64,000 bases of DNA from SHZI01 sp049290495 (lineage in GTDB: Bacteria > Pseudomonadota > Gammaproteobacteria > Steroidobacterales > GCA-2729495). The stretch spans positions 1-64,000 of the forward strand of contig JBATNV010000318.1 of the NCBI GenBank assembly GCA_049290495.1. The letters are read 5' to 3'. Position 1 is the stretch's first letter, and every line of letters starts with the position of its first letter. Both the position numbers and the translations under genes were made by a program. The notes beneath the pieces were generated by a model that was not told where the DNA came from, did no database searches, and worked only from the letters and a program-made list of their open reading frames with translations. Below are positions 22,790-30,246 of the stretch, piece by piece.

Positions 22790-24571
22790 TTAATTACTGA
22801 CTGCCTGGCCGACATTTGCAACTGTCACATGCTCTGCGAGGCGCTCTGCGCAGTTCTCGACCAGCTTCCGTAGCGGCGCCGGGAACCCGGTCCCTGCACT
22901 GACCAGCGCCAGGCTGCAGCGGTCGAGTGGAAAGCCCTGCGCCTCGATCTCGGCCGGCGTTACGCCAATCAGCAGCGCATCACAGTTCGAATCCAGCAAC
23001 AGGCCGCGCACCCGATCCGCGAGCACAGCGGATGGCGCAAAGCGCGCCTGCCCGGCGAGCAGGGTCTGTCGGCTGTCGGTCACGCCCAGGCATGCGCTGT
23101 TCGCTCGCAATGCATCGCCTGTCGCCCTGAGAAGATCTTCGTCTCCACCGATGAGCACGACCGTGCGGATGCGACCATCGCAGCCATCCGGAAACCTCGC
23201 TTCCAGGATCTGCACCGCACGTTCATCGGAAGAAAATCCGGGCGTGGCGTTGATCTCTATGACTGCACAATCGGTTTCGCGCCAGGAACGGCCGATGTCG
23301 GGGGTCATGAAATCGATACCGGCCGCATCCAGATGAAAACAGCGCGCCAGCGATTCAGCCATGTCACGGTTGTCCGGATGTACCGCGGCTGTGCAATCCA
23401 CCAGCGTCCCGCCGCGGGAAACATTTGCAGTGCTGCGCAAGCTGATCACACGGCCGGCCGCGGGCCGGTCGTCAGGACCTGAACCCTGCTTCAACAGCAG
23501 CGCCAGCATGTCAGCATCCAGTGTCAGCTGCACACTGGCGCCCTCGGGCACGCTTTGCCGGCGCCGCTGGTTCTCCACATCGATCAGCTCAGAAACCGAA
23601 CGGTTGCCATCACCGACGATCCGCGGTGGTGACAGGCACGAGGCCCATATCAGCTTCCCGCCGATCACCGTCAGACGATGATCGTCGCCCGACACATGCC
23701 GCTCGATCAGCAGACTGCCCGGTGCAACCCGGTTGGCGGTCTCGAAAGCAGTCACCAGCTCCTGATCAGTGGTGATGTGCGCGCTGACGCCCTCGCCTTG
23801 CCGGCCGGCGTTAGGCTTGATGACCACCGGAAAGCCGATTTCCTGTGTACGTATCCGCGCCTCCGCGAGGGTACTGATCGGCGCAGCGCCGGCATCCGGA
23901 AAACCCAGCTGCGCGATTAGCTGACTGGCCAGCAACTTGTTGCGCGCCAGATTGAGCCCGGTCAGCGAATCCTGATGACTGGCGGCTACGAAACCGTGGA
24001 GGCCGGCCCGCCCCTGGCCATAGAGCCAGATGCGCGACCCAGGCGATACCGGGTAGACCGGGATACCGCGCGCCCGTGCGACACGCATCAGTGCCTGGGT
24101 CGTCTGGTCCGGCTGGCGCAACAGCAACACTGAAGCGAGTGTCTGCATCCGCGCCTCGATCGGCTGCAGATCGACACGACGCCCACCCGCTTCGTTGAAA
24201 AATGCAGTCGCGAGTTCCAGCCCAATCTCAAGCGCCATGGTGGTCGCCTGGATATCGTAATAGCCGAGCAGGATCCGGCAGTCGCCGCCGTTCAGACGCT
24301 GGATCTGCAGATCAAGACCGAGTCGGCCGTGCAGGTTCTGCAGTGCGCTCGCCAGTGCCGCCGCGAGCTGCCCGAAACTCACCTTCCCTGGTGGCAGCAC
24401 CACATGGCGCATCAGCGCCGGCGGAATAAAGCTGGCGAGCTTTGCGGCCAGCGGCGCGGCCGGCACCATAACTTCGGCAGGCTCCGGAAATTCAGCAGCT
24501 ACGGCAGCGAATGGCGCGGCGAGGTTTGGACCATGAAATACCGTGTACTTGACCGGCAATACCTCTGTCAT
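22790..24571 (-). CDS. cyanophycin-synthetase-like ATP-grasp ligase with defunct Mur domain
   Basis: The 593-residue protein matches the N-terminal and ATP-grasp part of CphA: GYYDIQATTMALEIGLELATAFF, YGQGR, GFPVVIKPNAGRQGEGVS, LLIERHVSGDDHRLTVIGGKL, PRIVGDGNRSVSELIDVENQ, RSTANVSRGGT, DAAGIDFMTPDI and VIEINATPGF. CphA proteins continue with a Mur-ligase domain opening with a P-loop (GTNGKTT). Here GRIRTVVLIGGDEDLL stands in its place and only about 130 residues follow, so the Mur ligase is truncated and without Walker A. It overlaps the GNAT-BKACE gene by ATGA. Likely an amino-acid or small-molecule ligase; no cyanophycin synthesis. Confidence 0.85.
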   Translation of the reverse strand: MTEVLPVKYTVFHGPNLAAPFAAVAAEFPEPAEVMVPAAPLAAKLASFIPPALMRHVVLPPGKVSFGQLAAALASALQNLHGRLGLDLQIQRLNGGDCRILLGYYDIQATTMALEIGLELATAFFNEAGGRRVDLQPIEARMQTLASVLLLRQPDQTTQALMRVARARGIPVYPVSPGSRIWLYGQGRAGLHGFVAASHQDSLTGLNLARNKLLASQLIAQLGFPDAGAAPISTLAEARIRTQEIGFPVVIKPNAGRQGEGVSAHITTDQELVTAFETANRVAPGSLLIERHVSGDDHRLTVIGGKLIWASCLSPPRIVGDGNRSVSELIDVENQRRRQSVPEGASVQLTLDADMLALLLKQGSGPDDRPAAGRVISLRSTANVSRGGTLVDCTAAVHPDNRDMAESLARCFHLDAAGIDFMTPDIGRSWRETDCAVIEINATPGFSSDERAVQILEARFPDGCDGRIRTVVLIGGDEDLLRATGDALRANSACLGVTDSRQTLLAGQARFAPSAVLADRVRGLLLDSNCDALLIGVTPAEIEAQGFPLDRCSLALVSAGTGFPAPLRKLVENCAERLAEHVTVANVGQAVSN

Positions 24572-25941
24572 GCGGCCGCCCGCTGCAGGCGGAGACCCAG
24601 CATTGCGCGTACCTGTGCACAGGTCGCCAGCGGCCGTTCAAACTCCTGACTGATCCGCACCAGGCGCTGCACCAGTTCGACATTGGTGGCCAGGCGGCTG
24701 CGCCCGGCGTCATAGTGGATGTTGTCCTCGAGACCGACACGCACATTTCCGCCGGCAAGAATCGCCGCAACGTTCATCGGCAACTGGAAAGAACCGAGAC
24801 CCGCAGCAGACCAGACTGAATCCTCAGGCAGTGCAGCGACCAGGTGCGATAGATCACCGATCGTCGCCGCCGCGGTATTGAGATTGCCGAGCAGCAGGTT
24901 GAAATACTTCGTGCCGCTGAGTATGCCGTGCCGCTCGAGATACTTGGCCAGATTGATCATGCCGGTATCGAAGATCTCAAGCTCAGGCTTGATGTCGTTT
25001 TCGCGCATGCACATCGCCAGCCGCTCGATGGTGTGGATGGCATTGCTGCTCGGCCCGGTGAGGAAATTGAGCGAACCGAGCGTCAGGCTTGCCATGTCCG
25101 GCTGTGCCGCTCCCTTGAGCAGCAGGACTTCACTACGCCGCTCGAACTCAGGCCAGTTGCGACCGCTGGTGGTCACACAACAGATGAGTTCCGGGCGCTC
25201 GCGGCGGATGCCGGTGAGGATACGCTCAAAGTACCGGGTGTCGGAGGTGGGCTGGCCGGTCGTCTCGTCACGCGCGTGCAGATGAACCATCTGCGCGCCG
25301 GCATCGGCAACTGCAATCGCATCGCGGATGATCTCGTCTACGCTCAGTGGCACATAGGGCGTGCTGGCGCGGGTCGGGATCATGCCGGTCGGACAGACAT
25401 TGATGATCAGCGGCGGCCAGGGTGACAAGGGATGCGGCGAATAGCGCTGCAGGTAACTTTCGCGGCGCGCCTCCCAGCCGTCCCGCTCGCGCATGTAGCG
25501 CCGCAGATCCATGCGGATCGTGGTCCAGTAATCCACATTCTCGAGACCGAAGGAATGGATCTTCTTCAGCCGGCCGATTTCCAGATACCCGAAGTGCTTC
25601 TTGTACCAGGCAATGGTGTCGGGAATGTCCGCGTTGGTCAGTACCGTCTGAGCACCCAGAGCGTACATCGCCTCGAGGCGGGCAACCTGCAGTGCCTTGC
25701 CAATACCGAGGCCTGAAAGCTCCGGATTGACGCCGAGCAGCGTCGTCTTGCCCTCGGTCGGCGACAGCATCGTGTAGCCACCCGCGCCGACAATCTTCCC
25801 GTCGAGTCTCGCGACAAAGAAATTATCGAGCTCCAGCGTCGGCATTTCTGCCGAAGGCACCTGGTGCATGTTGAAAAAACGCATGACTTCCAGGATGGCT
25901 GGAAGGTCAGCGGGACGGGCCTTTTCGATGGTGTACTGCAT
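24568..25941 (-). CDS. GNAT acetyltransferase fused to BKACE (DUF849) beta-keto acid cleavage enzyme
   Basis: The 457-residue fusion has a GNAT domain (residues about 1-145; IVGAGGYTMLSPTEGKTTLLGVNPELSGLGIGKAL with the acetyl-CoA loop GLGIGKAL) joined to a BKACE domain (about 175-457; INVCPTGMIPTR, MVHLHARDE, SLGSLNFL, GLGSFQLPMN, VRVGLEDN). BKACE enzymes condense a beta-keto acid with acetyl-CoA. Full length for both domains; no frameshift. It is followed by the ATP-grasp gene with ATGA overlap, so the two products likely act in one pathway. Confidence 0.9.
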   Translation of the reverse strand: MQYTIEKARPADLPAILEVMRFFNMHQVPSAEMPTLELDNFFVARLDGKIVGAGGYTMLSPTEGKTTLLGVNPELSGLGIGKALQVARLEAMYALGAQTVLTNADIPDTIAWYKKHFGYLEIGRLKKIHSFGLENVDYWTTIRMDLRRYMRERDGWEARRESYLQRYSPHPLSPWPPLIINVCPTGMIPTRASTPYVPLSVDEIIRDAIAVADAGAQMVHLHARDETTGQPTSDTRYFERILTGIRRERPELICCVTTSGRNWPEFERRSEVLLLKGAAQPDMASLTLGSLNFLTGPSSNAIHTIERLAMCMRENDIKPELEIFDTGMINLAKYLERHGILSGTKYFNLLLGNLNTAAATIGDLSHLVAALPEDSVWSAAGLGSFQLPMNVAAILAGGNVRVGLEDNIHYDAGRSRLATNVELVQRLVRISQEFERPLATCAQVRAMLGLRLQRAAA

Positions 25942-26005
25942 GCCGGGATTCTTGCAGACTCCACCGGTTAAACACCAGCCTGCCGCTTACCGGCCCGTCT
26001 GGAAC

Positions 26006-27028
26006 TCAGTCGGCAGCCAGCGCCTTGGAGAACCGCACTTTGCGACCGGCATCGATGATCACGGCCGCGTAACCAGGGGTCGCTTCGATCAGGGCCAGGC
26101 CGCGTTCAGGTCCGAGCACGAACACACTCGTTGAAAGGCCGTCGGTGAGTGTCGCGTCAGGACCGATGATGGTCACACTGCGGACGCCCGCCACCGGCTT
26201 GCCACTCTTTGGATCGAGGATATGGTGATAGCGCACGCCGTCTTCGTCAAAGAAGCGCTCGTAGTCGCCGGAGGTTGAGATCGCCTCGTCATCGAGTGCC
26301 AGGCGCGTCACCCACTTTGACTCGTCATCCGGATCACGAATGCCAACTACCCAGGGCTTGCCGCGCCGGTCACCCAGGAGACGCGTATCGCCGCCCGCAT
26401 TGACTAGCGCATTGGTGACGCCGGCCTTGCGCAGTAACGCCACCACCTGCTCGCAGGACCAGCCCTTGGCGATGCCACCCAGGTTGATCCGCGTACCCGG
26501 CCGCGTGAAGCGTATGGTCGACTTGCCGGCATCGAGCAGGACGTGACGGTAGTTGATGGCATCGAGATTGTTCGCAATTTTCGCTTCGCTAGGCCGCTCA
26601 TGAGCACGGAAGTCATAGAGGTAGCCCACGCTGTCGTAGGTGATGTCGAAGGCCCCACCGGTCTGCACAGACAGTGCCAGCGAACGGCGCACCAGCGCGA
26701 AGAGTTCGGCCGACACAACCACCGGCACAGTAGCGGCATCCCGGTTAACCACGGAGATCTCGGAACTCGCACGGTAGGTGCTCATCTCGACTTCGATGCG
26801 ATCGAACTCGGCCATGCCGGCGGCGATCAGCTGCCTGGCCTGCGACTCATCATCCATCCAGAGCTGGATTTCGACGCGCGTACCCATCTTGTCCTGCTGC
26901 TCTCCGAACCAGGCAGCACTGGCGGACAGCGGGAGAAAGACAGCAAGCAGGCTGGCGACCCAGCGAATGCGGAGCGCGTCAGAACCAGAGTGAAACGAAG
27001 AACTGCAGCACGTTGGCATCGAATTCAT
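26006..27028 (-). CDS. apbE: FAD:protein FMN transferase (ApbE family)
   Basis: The 340-residue protein shows MGTRVEIQL, YDSVGYLYDFR, INLGGIAKGWSCEQVVALL, NAGGDTRLLG, DDEAISTSGDYERFF, YHHILDPKSGKPV and TDGLSTSVFVLG, all ApbE landmarks. ApbE covalently attaches FMN to exported or membrane flavoproteins. I start it at 27028 (GGAG 7 bases upstream), which overlaps the DUF3570 gene by 50 bp; a signal peptide (VASLLAVFLPLSASA) follows a longer N-region. Confidence 0.9.
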   Translation of the reverse strand: MNSMPTCCSSSFHSGSDALRIRWVASLLAVFLPLSASAAWFGEQQDKMGTRVEIQLWMDDESQARQLIAAGMAEFDRIEVEMSTYRASSEISVVNRDAATVPVVVSAELFALVRRSLALSVQTGGAFDITYDSVGYLYDFRAHERPSEAKIANNLDAINYRHVLLDAGKSTIRFTRPGTRINLGGIAKGWSCEQVVALLRKAGVTNALVNAGGDTRLLGDRRGKPWVVGIRDPDDESKWVTRLALDDEAISTSGDYERFFDEDGVRYHHILDPKSGKPVAGVRSVTIIGPDATLTDGLSTSVFVLGPERGLALIEATPGYAAVIIDAGRKVRFSKALAAD

Positions 27029-28103
27029 AAAGGGGCTCCGCACCAACGGCGCCACCGCCGTTAACATCGCGGAAATCATCATAGCTGTAGGTGTAGTGAT
27101 CGAGAACCAGATTCACCGTACTGCGCAGGGGGCGGTCACCTGCCCTGTCGAGCCAGGTATAGCTCACCGCGACATGCGGGCCGTAGCTCTGGAACTTGCT
27201 CAGCTCCTTGTCACGGCCCATGTAGTTCTGCGCGTCGGCATAAGGGAACAGGTCGGAATAGAAGTCCGCAGCGTTCTGACTGTAGTAGCGATAGCGAACA
27301 TCCACCATCCACCGGTCACGCCAGGGCTGCACATAACCGATGTCAAACGTCTGCGCGTCTACACCCCAGTCATCAGTGAAGAAGCGGTATCCGCCCGAAA
27401 CTGCTGCCCGATATGGCAAGTGATAGCGGATGCTGATTGCAGCGGCATTGCTGGCGCGGGTATCTGGATAAACCTCGCCCTGCCAGCCATATCCGGCGGC
27501 CTGGCCTGCATCCACATACCGCACCTGGCGATAGGGATTGTTCAGATAGCCCTCATCGGCGATCGCCTCATAGTTGAAGCTTGCCAACAGGTTCCTGGTC
27601 AGAATCTGCGTGATGCCCAGGCGGTAGGCATGCCGCTTGATCTGGCCAGAGAATGCTGAATCGCCGCGCTTGCTGACATCATCGGAGCCACTGCCATAAC
27701 CGAGGGTAATGGTGGTCAGGCCGTTGAAGATGTCCTGGCTGATGCCGAAATTCACGGTCTCTGCGTTGTAGTCGTTCTCATCGCTGCTACTGAAGCCAAA
27801 GCTCAGCGTGGTGTCCTCATGCAGGTAATCGGCGCCGACACCCCACTGTTTGCGCTCTTCAGAGTATTTGCTGGCCGTGGTGATGACGTCAATCGACGCA
27901 CTGCTGATGCTGTCCACGTAATAGCTGGCGGAGAGTGAAACTTTCTCGTTGACCGACTTGCGTACCAGCAATGACGGCCCGTCAATCTGCACGCCGCCGC
28001 CATCGTAATAATGATAGAGGGCATCGGCACGCTCCTCGGGCAGCACACCGGCAATCGCCGCACTCACAGACAGGATCAGCAGTGTGCCGGTGCGCCACAT
28101 CAT
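26979..28103 (-). CDS. DUF3570 outer-membrane beta-barrel protein
   Basis: The 374-residue protein has a signal peptide and a beta-strand-rich mature part ending in an aromatic F (NVLQFFVSLWF), as in outer-membrane barrels. DALYHYYDGGGV near the start and WRDRWMVDVRYRYYSQNAADFYSD are typical of DUF3570. This family travels with DUF4266, TlpA and ApbE, as here. It begins directly after the DUF4266 stop. Confidence 0.85.
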   Translation of the reverse strand: MMWRTGTLLILSVSAAIAGVLPEERADALYHYYDGGGVQIDGPSLLVRKSVNEKVSLSASYYVDSISSASIDVITTASKYSEERKQWGVGADYLHEDTTLSFGFSSSDENDYNAETVNFGISQDIFNGLTTITLGYGSGSDDVSKRGDSAFSGQIKRHAYRLGITQILTRNLLASFNYEAIADEGYLNNPYRQVRYVDAGQAAGYGWQGEVYPDTRASNAAAISIRYHLPYRAAVSGGYRFFTDDWGVDAQTFDIGYVQPWRDRWMVDVRYRYYSQNAADFYSDLFPYADAQNYMGRDKELSKFQSYGPHVAVSYTWLDRAGDRPLRSTVNLVLDHYTYSYDDFRDVNGGGAVGAEPLYEFDANVLQFFVSLWF

Positions 28104-28328
28104 CTAGTTACACCCGCAGCCGCCGCCGGCACTGCCGGTGGCGCCACGCGATGCCTCGCGCGCTTCATGGACGTGATCGAGATAGGTACTGGAGACAGGA
28201 TTGCGGTCAAAACTCATGATCGGGTCGGCCAGCCGGTCGCGCTCATAGGGCTTTACCCACGGCTCGACATTGCTGCACCCGGCCAGCAGCATGACGGCAC
28301 CGAGGAATACAGCCAGCGCCGCTTTCAT
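28104..28328 (-). CDS. DUF4266 lipoprotein
   Basis: The 74-residue protein has a lipobox (MLLAGCS) and the family pattern VEPWVKPYERDRLADPIM, HVHEAREASRG and a C-terminal GGGCGCN, which may bind metal. It overlaps the TlpA-like gene stop (ATGA) and abuts DUF3570. Function unknown; always seen with DUF3570/ApbE. Confidence 0.88.
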   Translation of the reverse strand: MKAALAVFLGAVMLLAGCSNVEPWVKPYERDRLADPIMSFDRNPVSSTYLDHVHEAREASRGATGSAGGGCGCN

Positions 28329-28840
28329 GTGCGCTCCCGTATCAGCTGGCGGATGACGTCCTGGTAAACGCTTTCGTCACCCGCCTGGTAACCCTGGTGG
28401 ATGAAGCGGATATTGCCCTTGCGATCGACGATCACCGTACTCGGCATCGCGGCCACATCGTAGAGCTTGCTGACCCGGTTGGCCGGATCCAGGAGCACCG
28501 GGAAGGTCACCGGCACATCGCCAAGAAAGGCTTCCATCTGCGTGGTGTCCTCTTCGACATTGACACCGAGCATGGTGAAGCCGAGCGGTGCATACTTTTT
28601 CTGGATCTGCTCGAGCAATGGCATTTCCTTGCGGCACGGACCGCACCAGGTCGCCCAGAAATTGATCAGCACAACCTGCCCACGCAACGAAGTGAGGGAT
28701 ACGGCCTGGCCGTTGCGGGATGGCAGACTGAAGTCAGCTGCTGGACCTGTTGCCTCACCCGCCGCGACCGGCAAGGACATCAGCAGACCCGACAGGCACG
28801 CAACCCGCACAAACCGGAGCAGTTTTCTGCGCATATTCAC
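28325..28840 (-). CDS. TlpA/ResA-like thiol-disulfide oxidoreductase
   Basis: The 171-residue exported protein has a signal peptide and a thioredoxin fold with WCGPC (NFWATWCGPCRKEMP), GVNVEED and MPSTVIVDRKG (cis-Pro). ResA/TlpA proteins reduce disulfides, often for heme or metal delivery. It overlaps the DUF4266 gene and is next after the outer-membrane protein genes of the same operon. Confidence 0.92.
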   Translation of the reverse strand: MNMRRKLLRFVRVACLSGLLMSLPVAAGEATGPAADFSLPSRNGQAVSLTSLRGQVVLINFWATWCGPCRKEMPLLEQIQKKYAPLGFTMLGVNVEEDTTQMEAFLGDVPVTFPVLLDPANRVSKLYDVAAMPSTVIVDRKGNIRFIHQGYQAGDESVYQDVIRQLIRERT

Positions 28841-28841
28841 C

Positions 28842-29519
28842 TCAGAAGAACCAGCTCAGGCCGAGCGTGAACTCGATGTTGTTGGTGGTCTTGTCTTCAC
28901 CACTGATGTCGTCATCGAACAGGTGGTCGCGCACATCGAAGTGCAGGCCGATGGCATCTGTGAGCAGCAGCCGGTAGCCGCCGCCAAAGCTCAGGGTGAA
29001 CATGTCTTCGTCGTGGAAGGTGGTGTTGCCGGCGCCGGCCACCACATAGAACGCCGAATTGAAGGCGTGGTTCTTGCCGATGAACACTTCGCCGGGCAGC
29101 AGGTTGTAGCCCAGCGAGAGGTCGTAATACTTGTATTTTCGGTCACTGCCGAAGGACAGGTCATAGTTACCGAGGATCTCGGCACTCGACTTGTCGACCT
29201 CGCCGGTCTGCGCATAAGTCGCTTCGGCGAACAGGCCTTCCGTTACATGGTAGGCAAGACGCGCGCCGACCACTGAGTTGGTACCGAAGTCCTCAACGCT
29301 CATCATGCCGTAGTAGCCGGTGACCTCGAAGTCCTCGCTGTCGATCTTCGGCGGCGCCACGTCGCGACGTTCGATGCGCGGATCGATGACCGGCGAGGAT
29401 GCGTTTGCATCTTCCGCAGGCTCGCGCGACCGGCCCAGCAGTGAGCAGCCAGCCGTAGCAGCCAGCAGCAGGGCCATGGCCGCTGCCCTCAGAAGAAGAA
29501 AGTGAATCCGGCTTTCCAT
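28842..29519 (-). CDS. outer-membrane beta-barrel lipoprotein
   Basis: The 225-residue protein has a lipobox (TAGCSLLGR, Cys near residue 25) and an eight-strand-like barrel with EVTGYYGMMSVEDFGTN, GGGYRLLLTDAIGLHFDVRDH and a C-terminal LSWFF. This matches the outer membrane beta-barrel family of TIGR04565 type. It lies within the DUF3570/DUF4266/TlpA/ApbE operon and overlaps the SH3/barrel gene by 31 bp. Confidence 0.85.
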   Translation of the reverse strand: MESRIHFLLLRAAAMALLLAATAGCSLLGRSREPAEDANASSPVIDPRIERRDVAPPKIDSEDFEVTGYYGMMSVEDFGTNSVVGARLAYHVTEGLFAEATYAQTGEVDKSSAEILGNYDLSFGSDRKYKYYDLSLGYNLLPGEVFIGKNHAFNSAFYVVAGAGNTTFHDEDMFTLSFGGGYRLLLTDAIGLHFDVRDHLFDDDISGEDKTTNNIEFTLGLSWFF

Positions 29520-30229
29520 TCGTCCAGTTCCTCGTTGTCGTCATTACTGGTGAAGACCAGGTAGCTTGAATACTCGGCACGGAACATGAAGCGCTTCGTC
29601 ACGTAGATACGCGCACCGAGCCCTACGTGTCCCACCTGGTCGCTCCGGTCTTCGGTACTCACCAGGGTTGCTTTTGGATTGATCTGGATAATCCCCGTGC
29701 CCAGCAGGGCGAAGGGTGAAATGCGCCAGGCCGGAAACGGCTGATGCACGATATCCACGGTCGCCAGCAAGCCATCGGAATAGTCCCCGCTCACATCACC
29801 CACCCTGGCCTCCACCGACAGGTTGCGGGTCAGGTGGTAGCCCGCGTACACGGATATCACGCTCGCACCATCCAGATCGCCGAGTCCGACGCCGGCTTCC
29901 CAGCGGCGGGCCTTGTAGTCATCGACATCCGGGTCCTTGATCTTCGTTGCGGAGCCACTGACGTCGAGCGTGGCGCTCATCTCCTCGAGCTTCACCCAGC
30001 CCTTGGTACCGCGGTCGGTCCGCACCTGGAACCAGTCCGTACGTCGCTTCAGGACTTCAATGTGCTGACCACGATCTACGACATGAAACACCGGAAAGCC
30101 CCGCCCTGGACCGGTGTGGAGCTCGAGAAAGGGCTCGGCAACCACCGCTTCATAGTGGGCGGTTTTTGCATAAGCGGGTGTGACGAGGGCCAAGGAAACC
30201 AGCATCAGCATGACGACGACTGTACGCAT
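29489..30229 (-). CDS. SH3-like plus beta-barrel outer-membrane protein
   Basis: The 246-residue protein starts at 30229 (AGGA upstream) with a signal peptide (LMLVSLALVTPAYA), followed by a bacterial SH3 domain (FLELHTGPGRGFPVFHVVDRGQ, RTDRGTKGWV) and a barrel (WRISPFALLGTGIIQI, VGLGARIYVTKRFMFRAEYSSY) ending KAGFTFFF. Its C-terminus overlaps the next gene. It may be anchored to peptidoglycan by SH3. It is 17 bp from the HZS-alpha-like gene, on the same strand. Confidence 0.85.
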   Translation of the reverse strand: MRTVVVMLMLVSLALVTPAYAKTAHYEAVVAEPFLELHTGPGRGFPVFHVVDRGQHIEVLKRRTDWFQVRTDRGTKGWVKLEEMSATLDVSGSATKIKDPDVDDYKARRWEAGVGLGDLDGASVISVYAGYHLTRNLSVEARVGDVSGDYSDGLLATVDIVHQPFPAWRISPFALLGTGIIQINPKATLVSTEDRSDQVGHVGLGARIYVTKRFMFRAEYSSYLVFTSNDDNEELDEWKAGFTFFF

Positions 30230-30246
30230 CGGTGTTTCCTGCAGAC

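Noticed and set aside
22790..24571. True cyanophycin synthetase
   Set aside because: The Mur-ligase domain is truncated and lacks the P-loop.
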